Positions 12,848-20,951 are shown, counted from the stretch's first letter. The stretch: 64,000 nucleotides of DNA from Clostridia bacterium (GCA_017440465.1 JAFSHF010000022.1:1-64000), one strand, 5' to 3'. Numbers and translations: made by a program. The notes: generated by a model from the sequence alone, not told the origin.

Positions 12848-12996
12848 ATGATATAATATCCACACAAAGCATTGATGTCCATCAATGCTCGCAGACATTA
12901 CGGATATTATGCGATGTCCGATTTTCTTGCCTGCGTGGCAGGCAACCGAAAATGATGGACAATTACATCAAAATGCGTCGCATTTATGATATAATA
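12848..12996. repeat. Hairpin-rich element flanked by 11-nt direct repeats
   Basis: ATGATATAATA occurs at 12848-12858 and 12986-12996. Between them lie a perfect 10-bp hairpin AGCATTGATG/CATCAATGCT and an 8-bp hairpin TTGCCTGC/GCAGGCAA that is extended by ATTTTC/GAAAAT and TCC/GGA. ATGCG-T-CGCAT follows. The second copy of the direct repeat supplies the TATAAT box of the next gene. It could be a small insertion or a regulatory RNA leader. Confidence 0.5.
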
Positions 12997-13015
12997 GATT
13001 TGTGAGGTGAGAAAT

Positions 13016-13939
13016 ATGCAAAATATCTTTGAAATGAATAGCCTTGAATCCAAACTGAAATACATACAGATTTCAGCACCTGCTGTTTTTGAAAGAGTTC
13101 AATCCGAAATAGAAGAAGGCGCCGCTTTGAAAAACAGCCTAATTGTTACGCAGGCGATATTCGAAGCGTTTGATCTTTCCGGAAACGAAGCAATTATCAC
13201 AACCCATTTCAACGATACTCTTGGTATATTTAAATATTTGACCAAACAAACGAGTGCATATATTCACGGAAAATATAAAGTTATCGAAAGCAATTGCTTC
13301 TCTCATTGCCCTTCTTTGAAAACAATTATTTTTGAAGAGGGTGTTGAACAGATCAATTCAGGTGTATTATGCGAAAACCAAAGGATAACTTCAATTGCTT
13401 TTCCTAAATCATTAAAATCCATAGGAAATGATGCTTTTCGTAATTGCAAAAATCTGAAAGAAGTAATTTTTAATAATTCCAAAACTTGGATTTCACCCGA
13501 CGCTTTTGAAGGAACAATGTGGTTAGAGCAACAGACCGAAGAATTCGTTGTAGTCAATGATCAACTTTTAAAATATAACGGCAACAGCGAAACGGTCATT
13601 ATTCCGGAAGGAATTTTGCATATTGGCGATCAGGTTTTTGAAAATAACCAAATTATAAAAACGTTGATTTTACCCACATCGCTTAAATCAATATGGACTT
13701 ATTCCTTTGCTGATTGCAGCAATCTAAGTAAGGTTGTTTTTAACAATAACCTTCATATAATTGGCATATCTGCATTTGAAGGTTGCATCAACTTGAACGA
13801 AGTTTATTTACCGAAACACTTGAAAGAGTTAGGTGCAATTGCGTTTGATAGAAACACTATTATACACTTTTATGATACGGACAAAAATCTGACCAGGCAT
13901 ATCAAGAAAAACTATCCGAACTGTATCAGCATGGATTAA
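13016..13939 (+). CDS. BspA-type leucine-rich-repeat protein (307 aa)
   Basis: Residues from about 85 to the end contain at least five LRR_5 (BspA/Treponema-type) repeats. Each has the form IG-x-x-AF-x-x-C-x-x-L-x-x-V-x-F, for instance SIGNDAFRNCKNLKEVIF and IGISAFEGCINLNEVYLP. There is no signal peptide, so the protein is predicted to stay in the cytoplasm, unlike surface BspA proteins. Start at ATG 13016 after GAGGTGAG; the GTG at 13007 is within that site. These repeats usually mediate protein-protein contacts. The N-terminal 80 residues form a separate helical part that I do not recognise. Confidence 0.8.
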   Translation: MQNIFEMNSLESKLKYIQISAPAVFERVQSEIEEGAALKNSLIVTQAIFEAFDLSGNEAIITTHFNDTLGIFKYLTKQTSAYIHGKYKVIESNCFSHCPSLKTIIFEEGVEQINSGVLCENQRITSIAFPKSLKSIGNDAFRNCKNLKEVIFNNSKTWISPDAFEGTMWLEQQTEEFVVVNDQLLKYNGNSETVIIPEGILHIGDQVFENNQIIKTLILPTSLKSIWTYSFADCSNLSKVVFNNNLHIIGISAFEGCINLNEVYLPKHLKELGAIAFDRNTIIHFYDTDKNLTRHIKKNYPNCISMD

Positions 13940-13944
13940 GTTAA

Positions 13945-14220
13945 TGGATTGTATCATATGATGACTCATCGGTCATTATAACAGAAGGAATAAAAGATGG
14001 ATATTCAACAACAGAAATTGAAAAATTATTGCCGACTGGTAATCTTGCTTATGGGCAGGTATTCAAAATCTACCGTTCTAAAGACGGTGGATTTGTTGAA
14101 ATCAGAGAGTACAATAAAAGAAACGCAGGACCTTATCGAGCAAAATCTCTCCGAGAAAAACTTCTTGAGGAAGATAGAGAAGATCCTTCAAAAGTTGGAT
14201 ACACATCCATAGATGAATGA
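13945..14220 (+). pseudogene. C-terminal remnant of an unknown gene, no start codon
   Basis: After a stop at 13942 one frame stays open to 14220 and reads as a natural protein end (SYDDSSVIITEGIKDGYSTTEIE, then AYGQVFKIYRSKDGGFVEIREY, ending YTSIDE). No ATG or GTG with a ribosome site exists in this frame; only a TTG at 14029. An overlapping 71-codon frame from 13997 has an ATG but weaker protein character. I take it as the 3' remnant of a gene whose 5' part was lost, directly before a strong terminator. Confidence 0.5.
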
Positions 14221-14222
14221 AT

Positions 14223-14268
14223 AAAACCCGCTTCCATAGGAAATTCCTACGGGAGCGGGTTTGCTTTT
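14223..14268 (+). terminator. Strong terminator at the end of the accessory patch
   Basis: AAACCCGCT-TCC-A-TAGGAA pairs with TTCCTA-C-GGG-AGCGGGTTT, followed by GCTTTTTC. A second copy of the 27-nt repeat (14272-14298) follows it. Confidence 0.8.
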
Positions 14269-14271
14269 TCG

Positions 14272-14298
14272 GGGGTATAATTTTGCGTATGTCGGGAG
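14272..14298. repeat. 27-nt repeat, copy 2 (copy 1 at 841-867)
   Basis: Three mismatches over 27 bases to 841-867, and in the same relation to a preceding CGGGAGC hairpin. Confidence 0.6.
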
Positions 14299-14356
14299 CG
14301 CGGATGAGCGGTGTTCCTTATACGGTAAAATGCCGATTTCTTTTTTCAACTTCATC

Positions 14357-14385
14357 TTGCATCCTTTGCCCCCATCTTGTATAAT
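14357..14385 (+). promoter_or_regulatory. Promoter of the polysaccharide deacetylase gene
   Basis: TTGCAT (14357-14362), 17 bases, TATAAT (14380-14385), 35 bases before the start codon. Confidence 0.75.
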
Positions 14386-14419
14386 AGTATCAGACTCTGA
14401 CGAAAAAAGGAGAACCTTT

Positions 14420-15712
14420 ATGAAACGATTGATCCGAACGGTTGTTGCAGTAGCAGGGCTGGCGATCCTCTTTGGCGTTGCCATTTACTTTTTGATGGGC
14501 GGCAACTCCCCCGCCGAGAAGTTGATGAAAGAGCACCCTTATATTTTTGAGACGGAAAAGAGCCTCGGCACCGAGCGGCAGGACAGCTACGCTTTGGGCG
14601 AGGGTTGCGTATACATTGCCTATCCCAAGACCAAAAATAAAGCGACGGACAAGGCGATCGAGGCCTATCTCGACGAAGCCAAAGACACCTTTAACGATCT
14701 TCTGGAGCAGCGCAAGGATGCCGATCGCGCCGAGACCGAGCACATTGAAATTCCCCGCTTGGTTTTTGACTACACCACCGAGCCAAGCGGCGACTACACC
14801 CTTTTAAACCTTTCCTATAAGATTGAAATTTTGAATGAAGAGGCGGCGGCAAGTGCCCCCAACGATACGCCGAAGCTGAGTACCACCACCTTCTGCATCG
14901 GCAAGGAAAATGAGATCTTGGATCTCAACGGCATTTTAGGCGAGAACGGCGAAGCCAAGATCCGCAATATGCTGAAGGTCAAAAAGATCGCCTTCGACGA
15001 TATGACGCATTTCACCGTCAGCGGCGATACGCTGACCATTCATTTTCCCGATAACAGCGAAGCGTTTTCCATCAATGCGGTCAAGCGCGCAAACCTGATC
15101 GATCCCGACAAGCCGATGGTCGCGCTGACCTTCGACGACGGCCCCGGCGGCTATTCCAAGGAGCTTGCCGACCTTTTTGAGCAATACAACGGCCGCGCCA
15201 CCTTCTTTGTTCTGGGGCAGTTGGTTCCCCACTATGAAGAATCCTTGAAATACGTTTATGAAAAAGGCAACGAGATCGGCAGCCACACCTACAGCCACAA
15301 AAATCTGAACATCCAATCCGAAGCCACCGTCCGCAAGGAGATCGACGACACCAAGCAGGTGATCTTCGATGCCATCGGCGCTTATCCGACCGTCATCCGC
15401 ACCCCCTACGGCAACGCCAACAGCACGGTGATGAAGATCATCGACGGGCCCAACATCCTTTGGAGCGTGGACACCTTGGATTGGCAGAGCCGCGACAGTT
15501 CCAAGATCGTCAGCAAGATCTTAAACGAGACCTCCGACGGCGACATTGTTCTGATGCACGAGATCTACGGATTTACCTTCAATGCGGTCAAGACCGCCAT
15601 TAAAACGCTGGCGGATCGGGGCTACCAATTTGTCACGGTCAGCGAGCTGATGCAATATAAGGGCGTCGAGCCCGAGGGCAAGGTCTACAGCGCCGATTGG
15701 CAGGTTAAATAA
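14420..15712 (+). CDS. Membrane-anchored polysaccharide deacetylase (NodB domain)
   Basis: 430 residues. An N-terminal anchor or uncleaved signal (about 6-30) leads to an extracellular region of the type often placed before NodB domains (about 45-225), then the NodB catalytic domain (about 230-420). The five NodB motifs are present: TFDDGPGG with the catalytic Asp, SHTYSH metal histidines, RTPYGN, WSVDTLDWQ, and MHEIYG. It should remove acetyl groups from GlcNAc or MurNAc of peptidoglycan or another wall glycan, giving lysozyme resistance or altered wall chemistry. Start chosen at ATG 14420 after AAAGGAGAACC. It is a single-gene unit between its own promoter and terminator. Confidence 0.9.
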   Translation: MKRLIRTVVAVAGLAILFGVAIYFLMGGNSPAEKLMKEHPYIFETEKSLGTERQDSYALGEGCVYIAYPKTKNKATDKAIEAYLDEAKDTFNDLLEQRKDADRAETEHIEIPRLVFDYTTEPSGDYTLLNLSYKIEILNEEAAASAPNDTPKLSTTTFCIGKENEILDLNGILGENGEAKIRNMLKVKKIAFDDMTHFTVSGDTLTIHFPDNSEAFSINAVKRANLIDPDKPMVALTFDDGPGGYSKELADLFEQYNGRATFFVLGQLVPHYEESLKYVYEKGNEIGSHTYSHKNLNIQSEATVRKEIDDTKQVIFDAIGAYPTVIRTPYGNANSTVMKIIDGPNILWSVDTLDWQSRDSSKIVSKILNETSDGDIVLMHEIYGFTFNAVKTAIKTLADRGYQFVTVSELMQYKGVEPEGKVYSADWQVK

Positions 15713-15716
15713 AACC

Positions 15717-15749
15717 AAAAACCGCGATGCATTGCATCGCGGTTTTTTA
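15717..15749. terminator. Bidirectional terminator
   Basis: AAAACCGCGATGCA/TGCATCGCGGTTTT is a perfect stem with T-runs on both sides, shared by the deacetylase (plus) and the EEP gene (minus). Confidence 0.9.
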
Positions 15750-15752
15750 TCT

Positions 15753-16487
15753 TTAGATTTCGATATCTGCGTGGATCCAAGGATGGTCGCTGGCGCCGCG
15801 CTCGCCATAGGTGACTGCGGCATCGTGTTTTTCGATATTGCAAAGATAGATATTATCGATGCGGGTTTTGGGCTCCTCCACCGAGAAGTCCTTTCCGCCG
15901 TTGAGCGGATATACCTTTTCGGTATCCACACATTCCTTTTGTTTTTCAAAGATGAGATTGAAATCACCGGTGAGGACGACAGGGCCTTCTTCGGCATAGA
16001 TCCGATTCATCAATTCCTTCAACTGATACTGCGCAAAGATCTTATTGCCCTCTAAACCAATGCGCGTATGGCCGGAGGTGGTGAGATGCGCATTATAAAA
16101 TACCAGTTCTTTTCCCTCCACATCGATCACCGCGCGGCAGTATTTACGCCGCTCACTGATCTGAACGGAAAATTCTTTATCCTCCGGCTCCTTGATGGGA
16201 TATTTACTCATAATTGCATGGCCGTATTTCCCCTCGGTGCCTTTGCCTTTATCAACGGTATAGGTAAAATGATAATAGGGATATCCCAATGTCTCTGCCA
16301 GATATTTGGTCTGGTCATAATCGCCGGTACGCGCCAGAAAATGATCGACCTCCTGCAGGCCGACAATATCGCCGTCCAACCGGCGCAACACTTCGGCAAC
16401 ATCCTCCCGCCGATCGATGTTATTGCGGGGATTTTCCGGATCATAGCGCATCGATTTGATATTATAAGATACGATCTTTAATTTCAT
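15753..16487 (-). CDS. Endonuclease/exonuclease/phosphatase (EEP) family protein
   Basis: A 244-residue cytoplasmic EEP enzyme. Motifs in order: SYNIK (7-11, active-site Asn), LQEVD (about 44-48, metal Glu), GHAIMSKYP (the G-x-A-I-x-S strand), NAHL with the catalytic His, TGDFN with Asp/Asn, and SDHPW near the end with the final Asp/His. The family covers phosphodiesterases and phosphatases such as sphingomyelinase-like and nuclease enzymes; the exact substrate cannot be read. It is followed (upstream on this strand) by a lipoprotein with the same fold, 26 bases away, so the two are likely co-transcribed and may act on a related substrate inside and outside the cell. Confidence 0.85.
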   Translation of the reverse strand: MKLKIVSYNIKSMRYDPENPRNNIDRREDVAEVLRRLDGDIVGLQEVDHFLARTGDYDQTKYLAETLGYPYYHFTYTVDKGKGTEGKYGHAIMSKYPIKEPEDKEFSVQISERRKYCRAVIDVEGKELVFYNAHLTTSGHTRIGLEGNKIFAQYQLKELMNRIYAEEGPVVLTGDFNLIFEKQKECVDTEKVYPLNGGKDFSVEEPKTRIDNIYLCNIEKHDAAVTYGERGASDHPWIHADIEI

Positions 16488-16513
16488 TTTTATTGCCTTT
16501 CACAAGGGATCCA

Positions 16514-17647
16514 TTACTTGATCTTAAAATAAGACCACAAAGGATCATGGTCGCTGGAGGTTTCCATGCCGACAAAGACGCTCATTCCCTCTCCATCCAC
16601 ATAATAATCCAACATATTATTGACAAAAATGTTATCGATGCCGATCATATCATGGAGTTTCTTTTGCGTTTTACCGCCGTTCATCGAGGTCATCTTTGAA
16701 CGGTCAAACAACTTGAACTGCGTTTTGATAGGCAAATTATAGTCGGCGGTCATCAGCGCGGGGCGCTTTTCCTTTTGTATGATGTCTGCCACCTCGCGGA
16801 ACTGCGATTCCCCTATGGTAGTGTCTCTGGTACCGTCGGCTAAGTATTCTCCCTGGGTGCATAGATGGGTGTTGATGTAGACAACCTCCTGCCCATCGAT
16901 CTCCAGAATCACGCGGGTGTATTTACGCAGCTCGTTATTTTGCTCCCTAAACGTCCCTACTTCGACCTTCTTGATGGGAAAGCGGGACAAGATCGCATGA
17001 CCATAGTCTCCACCATCTTTTTTAACGGTATTGGTAAAATAATAGTACTCATACCCCAGTTGCTCTGCCAGCCATTTGGGCTGATCGACATTGAAGCTGC
17101 GGGGTACTATGCTGTCCACTTCCTGCAGACCGACGATATCGGCATCAATCGCCTTCATAATTTCAACCGTCTTTGCCCGCATATCTGTACCGGTAGATTC
17201 GGTTTCGGGATTATACCACATCGATTTGATATTAAAGGAAAGAATTTTATACCAACCGGAGCCTTCGGCGTCGGGATCGACTGCGGCGGGTGCCTCATTG
17301 CCCTCATCGTCGGAAGTTCCTTCCTCGTCGGGCGTTCCTTCCTCGTCGGGGGTTCCTTCTTCGTCAGGAGTTCCTTCATCATCGGGAGTTCCTTCGTCAT
17401 CGGGAGTTCCTTCATCGTCGGGAGTTCCTTCGTCGTCGGGAGTTCCTTCGTCCTCGGGATCCACTTCGTCGTCGGTACTATCGTTGCTTGCTGCGCCGCC
17501 GTTCGGGATGCCGCCGATCCCCTCGCCATCGACATTACTGCCATGGCCGAGGTCTACGCCCAATGCCGCCTTATTCTCATTGGCACAGCCGGCACACAGG
17601 CAGACGGTCATTGCGAGCACGATCGCAAACAAAAAGAAACGTTTCAT
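16514..17647 (-). CDS. EEP-family lipoprotein with acidic repeat linker
   Basis: 377 residues. A lipoprotein signal ends in the lipobox LCAGC (Cys21). Then comes a linker (about 60-120) with tandem DDEGTP/DEEGTP hexapeptides, and an EEP catalytic domain (about 130-377). Motifs: LSFNIKSM, LQEVDS, GHAILSRFP, NTHL, TADYN, SDHDPLW; TADYN replaces the more usual GDFN but keeps the key Asp and Asn. It should be tethered to the outer face of the membrane, its catalytic head held away by the charged linker. The linker DNA is a run of near-identical 18-base repeats and is likely to vary in length. Promoter at 17682-17710. Confidence 0.85.
   Translation of the reverse strand: MKRFFLFAIVLAMTVCLCAGCANENKAALGVDLGHGSNVDGEGIGGIPNGGAASNDSTDDEVDPEDEGTPDDEGTPDDEGTPDDEGTPDDEGTPDEEGTPDEEGTPDEEGTSDDEGNEAPAAVDPDAEGSGWYKILSFNIKSMWYNPETESTGTDMRAKTVEIMKAIDADIVGLQEVDSIVPRSFNVDQPKWLAEQLGYEYYYFTNTVKKDGGDYGHAILSRFPIKKVEVGTFREQNNELRKYTRVILEIDGQEVVYINTHLCTQGEYLADGTRDTTIGESQFREVADIIQKEKRPALMTADYNLPIKTQFKLFDRSKMTSMNGGKTQKKLHDMIGIDNIFVNNMLDYYVDGEGMSVFVGMETSSDHDPLWSYFKIK
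17302..17455 (-). repeat. Tandem 18-nt repeats coding for the acidic linker
   Basis: About eight to nine copies of an 18-base unit (plus strand GGAGTTCCTTCRTCRTCG) code for the DDEGTP hexapeptides of the EEP lipoprotein. Copies differ only at synonymous or D/E positions, as expected for recent slippage. Confidence 0.85.
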
Positions 17648-17681
17648 ATTCCATCCTCCACTATAAGAAAATTTTTATATA

Positions 17682-17710
17682 ATTATAACATACAGGTACT
17701 GATAAAACAA
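17682..17710 (-). promoter_or_regulatory. Promoter of the EEP lipoprotein operon
   Basis: TTGTTT, 17 bases, TATAAT on the minus strand, followed by GGAGG before the ATG at 17647. Confidence 0.65.
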
Positions 17711-17763
17711 CCGTTTTTTCTTGATTTGATATCAAGTTTCTATTTTGTTTCCTCTCTTTAAAA

Positions 17764-17797
17764 AATCCCCCTGTTTTTCAAAAACAGGGAGATTTTA
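17764..17797 (-). terminator. Terminator of the EamA/AbrB unit
   Basis: AATCTCCCTGTTTTTgaAAAACAGGGGGATT then a T-run on the minus strand, just after the stop at 17798. Confidence 0.8.
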
Positions 17798-18751
17798 TTA
17801 TACATCGAAATAGCCCAGAACCAAAATACCGAGAATGGCGGCCGCCAGGCAGAGATAATGCTTCCAGGAAAGCTTTTCCTTGAGGAAAATGGCGCTCCAG
17901 ACCATCGAGACCAGGCAATAGGAAGAGATGATGACCAAGCCCGGGATATAACCGCTCACCACCACCTTGGCATAAAAGATCTGACCGACTGTTTCGCAGG
18001 TACTGCCCAGCAGTTTCACACCGTCGAATTTCTTATTGATCTTTTCTTTCTTAATGCCGAACACATAGATGGCAAAAGCGATGGCGATGATCATCCAGGT
18101 CAGCTCATAGGCGGTGTTCATCACATCGCCCGCCAGATCTTCATTCCCGATCCGCTCCACATAGCCCTCGGCGATGAGGGTATCCACAAAGGTGCCCAGC
18201 GAATCCAATACGCAATAAAGCACCGGCAGTAAGATCGCCCAAAGGCTCTTGGTATATTTTCGGTTCGCCTTTTGCTGGCGCAGGGCGCGCAGTTCGGGGT
18301 CTTCGGTGCTATCGACGATGCCCAAAAAGAGGATGCCGCCGATGACCAGCACCAAACCGGCGATGATCCAGCCGTTGAGATAGATGGCGTTGCCGTCGAA
18401 CTCCGGATTGAAGGTGACACCGAAGACGAGCATACAAAGGAGCGCCGAAACCGCGCCCGACCCATTGCAGATGGGCGAAGAGATGGAAAGTTCAATGTAC
18501 CTGAGTCCGACATAGCCCACCACCATCGAAACGATATAAAAGAAGGACGCGGGCAGATAATGGACGATATCCATCAGCGAGAAGGGAATCTTCTCAATAA
18601 AGATCATATAAAGCGCGTGCAAGCCCATAATTCCGCCGACGGCGATGCCGACTTTATAATGGCTTGTCTTTTCGGTTTGGGGCGAGCCGATCTTGCTGAA
18701 GATATCCGATCCGCTCCAGCAAAGCATCGCAATGACTGCAAATAACCACAT
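17798..18751 (-). CDS. EamA-like drug/metabolite transporter
   Basis: 317 residues with about ten hydrophobic segments arranged as two EamA halves (about 1-135 and 165-317). A charged cytoplasmic stretch (EDPELRALRQQKANRKYTK, about 148-168) separates them, longer than usual for the family. The final segment carries the KEKLSW-x-x-Y-x-x-x-A-A-I-L-G pattern seen at the end of EamA repeats. Family members export metabolites, amino acids or take up nucleotide sugars; the substrate is not visible. It begins one base after the stop of the AbrB-like gene, so the two are coupled. Confidence 0.8.
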   Translation of the reverse strand: MWLFAVIAMLCWSGSDIFSKIGSPQTEKTSHYKVGIAVGGIMGLHALYMIFIEKIPFSLMDIVHYLPASFFYIVSMVVGYVGLRYIELSISSPICNGSGAVSALLCMLVFGVTFNPEFDGNAIYLNGWIIAGLVLVIGGILFLGIVDSTEDPELRALRQQKANRKYTKSLWAILLPVLYCVLDSLGTFVDTLIAEGYVERIGNEDLAGDVMNTAYELTWMIIAIAFAIYVFGIKKEKINKKFDGVKLLGSTCETVGQIFYAKVVVSGYIPGLVIISSYCLVSMVWSAIFLKEKLSWKHYLCLAAAILGILVLGYFDV

Positions 18752-18752
18752 A

Positions 18753-18992
18753 TTATTGTTCTTCCTCCATTTTCTTGAATACCTCGCTTGCCGCCTTGGA
18801 AACCACTTCGGGGCGGGAGATCAGAATTCCGCTGGCATCATCCCCTAAGATCAATAGGGTATCGCCCGGCTCGATTCCAAACATAGTGCGCGCTTCCTTG
18901 GGGATGACGATCTGCCCCTTTTCGCCCACCTTCACCGTTCCGTAGATATGTTTGCCCTTCGGCAAGCCGTAAAGATGCTTTCCCTTTGCCAT
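18753..18992 (-). CDS. AbrB/MazE-type transcription regulator
   Basis: A 79-residue protein with a swapped-hairpin AbrB domain: VKVGEKGQIVIPKEARTMFGIEPGD (about 21-45) is the classic DNA-binding signature. The N-terminus carries a duplicated GKHLYGLPKGKHIYG segment (residues 3-17), an unusual basic prefix. It lies directly before, and one base apart from, the EamA transporter gene, so it probably controls that gene. No MazF toxin is nearby, which argues against an antitoxin role. Promoter TTGCAC-17-TATTAT at 19045-19073. Confidence 0.85.
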   Translation of the reverse strand: MAKGKHLYGLPKGKHIYGTVKVGEKGQIVIPKEARTMFGIEPGDTLLILGDDASGILISRPEVVSKAASEVFKKMEEEQ

Positions 18993-19044
18993 TTTGCTCT
19001 CCTTTTTATCTTAAGAAAGTCATACTTGTAGGAAAAGTATAACT

Positions 19045-19073
19045 ATAATAGCATAGTTTTTTATCAAGTGCAA
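19045..19073 (-). promoter_or_regulatory. Promoter of the AbrB-EamA unit
   Basis: TTGCAC, 17 bases, TATTAT on the minus strand; divergent to the promoter at 19078-19106, with only 4 bases between the two -35 boxes. Confidence 0.65.
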
Positions 19074-19077
19074 CCCC

Positions 19078-19106
19078 TTGACGATAAAATAATAACATAA
19101 TATAAT
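19078..19106 (+). promoter_or_regulatory. Promoter of the FAD-dependent dehydrogenase gene
   Basis: TTGACG (19078-19083), 17 bases, TATAAT (19101-19106). Confidence 0.75.
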
Positions 19107-19141
19107 AAAAACATCAAGATTTAAGGTAGCAAGAGGTTTTT

Positions 19142-20656
19142 ATGATTATAAAGGATCTTCGGTTGGCGGTGGACCATTCCGCGGCGCAGCTGCAAAAGAA
19201 AATAGAAAAAGCCGGCGGCATCCGCAATGCAAAATGGCGGATTTTGCGGCGGGCGATCGATGCCCGCAAGCAACCGGTCTGCTATTGCTATACCGTCGAA
19301 GCGGTCCCGCAGGGAGAGCCCTTTGAAGAGCGCAAACCCTTGGAAATCCCGCGTTCCAGGCTCAAGCAACGCCCCATCATTATCGGCTGCGGGCCGGCAG
19401 GTCTGTTTGCCGCCTTGATCCTTGCCAAAGCAGGCGCAAATCCCCTGCTTTTGGAGCGGGGCAAGCCGGTGGATCAGCGGCGGGCGGATATCGAAAAATT
19501 TCAGCGGGAAGGGGTGTTTGAGCCCGATTCCAATGTGCAGTTCGGGGAGGGCGGCGCAGGGACCTTTTCCGACGGGAAACTGACCACCGGCATCCACGAC
19601 CCCTTATGCCGCGAGATCTTGGAAACCTTTGTCTCCTTCGGTGCGCCCGATACGATCTTATATGAAGCCAAGCCCCATATCGGCACCGATCTTTTGCAAA
19701 ATGTCATCCGCAAAATGCGGCAGGAGATCCTTGCTTTGGGCGGGGAGATCCATTTCAACGAGCCGATGCGGAAATTGCTGATCGAAAACGGCAAGATCAT
19801 CGGTGTGGTGGGCAATGAGACCTACCCTGCCGAGCAGGTGATCTTAGCCATCGGCCATAGCGCCCGCGATACCTTTGAGATGCTTTTGGAAGAGCAGATC
19901 CCCCTGCAACCCAAAGCCTTCTCCGTCGGCGCGCGGATCGAGCACCCTCAACCACTGATCAATCAGGCGCAATACGGCGAGGATGCCCGCTATCTCGGCG
20001 CGGCAGACTATAAATTATCCTGGCATACCCCCGAAGGGCGGGGGGTCTATACCTTTTGTATGTGCCCCGGCGGCGAAGTCATTGCCGCCGCAGGGGAGGC
20101 AGGCGGCGTCTGCACCAATGGGATGAGCTACCACGCCCGCGCAGGCGAAAATGCCAACAGTGCTCTTTTGGTGGGCATCACCCCCGCCGACTACGGCACC
20201 CACCACCCTCTCGCGGGGATGCATTTTCAGCGCAGGCTGGAGCGCGCCGCCTATGAATATTGCGGCGGCTATCGCGCCCCTGCCCAGCGGTTGGAGGATT
20301 TTATGCTGGGGCGGAAAACGACCGCCTTCGGCGCGGTACAGCCCAGCTATCGGCCCGCTGTCGTTCCCGCCGATCTGGCAGAACTTCTGCCCGCCTTTGC
20401 GGTCGATGCGATGCGGCAGGCGATCCCTGTCTTTGATCGGCGGCTGAAGGGCTTTGCCCTGCCCGATGCGGTGCTGACCGCACCGGAAACCCGCAGTTCC
20501 TCCCCCATCACCATTTTAAGAGACCGCCAAACGCTCCAAAGCGAAATTCAAGGATTATATCCTTGCGGCGAGGGTGCGGGCTATGCGGGAGGGATAATGA
20601 GTGCAGCCGCCGATGGGGTCAAATGCGCTTTAAGTATATTGAGAATAGACCGTTGA
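19142..20656 (+). CDS. Uncharacterised FAD-dependent dehydrogenase (COG2509 type)
   Basis: 504 residues. An N-terminal alpha/beta domain (about 1-75) is followed by the dinucleotide-binding motif IIGCGPAGLFAALILAKAG (about 79-97), then FGEGGAGTFSDGKLTT (about 137-152), the signature of this family of large flavoproteins. A second nucleotide-type strand is AEQVILAIGHSARD (about 229-242), and the FAD-end motif is GLYPCGEGAGYAGGI (about 471-485). Proteins of this family are widespread in clostridia, and their substrate is not known. The gene stands alone with its own promoter; RBS AAGAGG precedes the ATG at 19142. Confidence 0.85.
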   Translation: MIIKDLRLAVDHSAAQLQKKIEKAGGIRNAKWRILRRAIDARKQPVCYCYTVEAVPQGEPFEERKPLEIPRSRLKQRPIIIGCGPAGLFAALILAKAGANPLLLERGKPVDQRRADIEKFQREGVFEPDSNVQFGEGGAGTFSDGKLTTGIHDPLCREILETFVSFGAPDTILYEAKPHIGTDLLQNVIRKMRQEILALGGEIHFNEPMRKLLIENGKIIGVVGNETYPAEQVILAIGHSARDTFEMLLEEQIPLQPKAFSVGARIEHPQPLINQAQYGEDARYLGAADYKLSWHTPEGRGVYTFCMCPGGEVIAAAGEAGGVCTNGMSYHARAGENANSALLVGITPADYGTHHPLAGMHFQRRLERAAYEYCGGYRAPAQRLEDFMLGRKTTAFGAVQPSYRPAVVPADLAELLPAFAVDAMRQAIPVFDRRLKGFALPDAVLTAPETRSSSPITILRDRQTLQSEIQGLYPCGEGAGYAGGIMSAAADGVKCALSILRIDR

Positions 20657-20811
20657 AATGGGCGGCTTTTCCGATTTTTCGGTCTTGCCGTATCGACATA
20701 CGCCTGCGCCCGAAGAAATCAAAAAATCCATCCCATTTGAACGGTCTGAACTACAATTCTTTTTGTTTTAAAGAAAAAACAACATATTTCCTAATTCTAA
20801 ACCGTTCAAAT
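20647..20811. repeat. Inverted and direct copies of AGACCGTTCAAATGGG
   Basis: AGACCGTTGAAATGGG (20647-20662) is the inverse of CCCATTTGAACGGTCT (20732-20747) with one mismatch, and ACCGTTCAAAT (20801-20811) repeats the first arm. The first copy covers the last codons of the dehydrogenase. The gap 20657-20951 otherwise holds two hairpins and no gene. Confidence 0.45.
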
Positions 20812-20831
20812 CAGATGCAGATTTTCATTTC

Positions 20832-20870
20832 TTTAACCCTCGGCTATATATCGATATGCCGAGGGTTAAA
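20832..20870. other. 13-bp hairpin without T-run
   Basis: TTTAACCCTCGGC pairs with GCCGAGGGTTAAA around a 13-base AT-rich loop. Neither side has a T-tract, so it is not a standard terminator. Confidence 0.5.
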
Positions 20871-20888
20871 AAATGAGAAAGACATTAA

Positions 20889-20914
20889 AATAGCCGCTCC
20901 TTATGGAGCGGCTA
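20889..20914 (-). terminator. Terminator of the nucleosidase gene
   Basis: TAGCCGCTCC/GGAGCGGCTA with a 4-base loop, followed on the minus strand by TTTTAA, 38 bases after the stop at 20952. Confidence 0.65.
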
Positions 20915-20951
20915 TCCTTATTCTTGTCGGTCTGCGCTGATTTCAACGGCT

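Noticed and set aside
17302..17455. CRISPR-like tandem repeats at 17302-17455 and 52038-52231
   Set aside because: They are in-frame 18-base codon repeats for acidic hexapeptides, without spacers.
18753..18992. Antitoxin of a MazEF pair
   Set aside because: The AbrB-type gene is followed by a membrane transporter, not by a MazF-type toxin.
20832..20870. Terminator of the FAD dehydrogenase gene
   Set aside because: The 13-bp stem has A-rich, not T-rich, sequence after it on the plus strand, so it is listed only as a hairpin.
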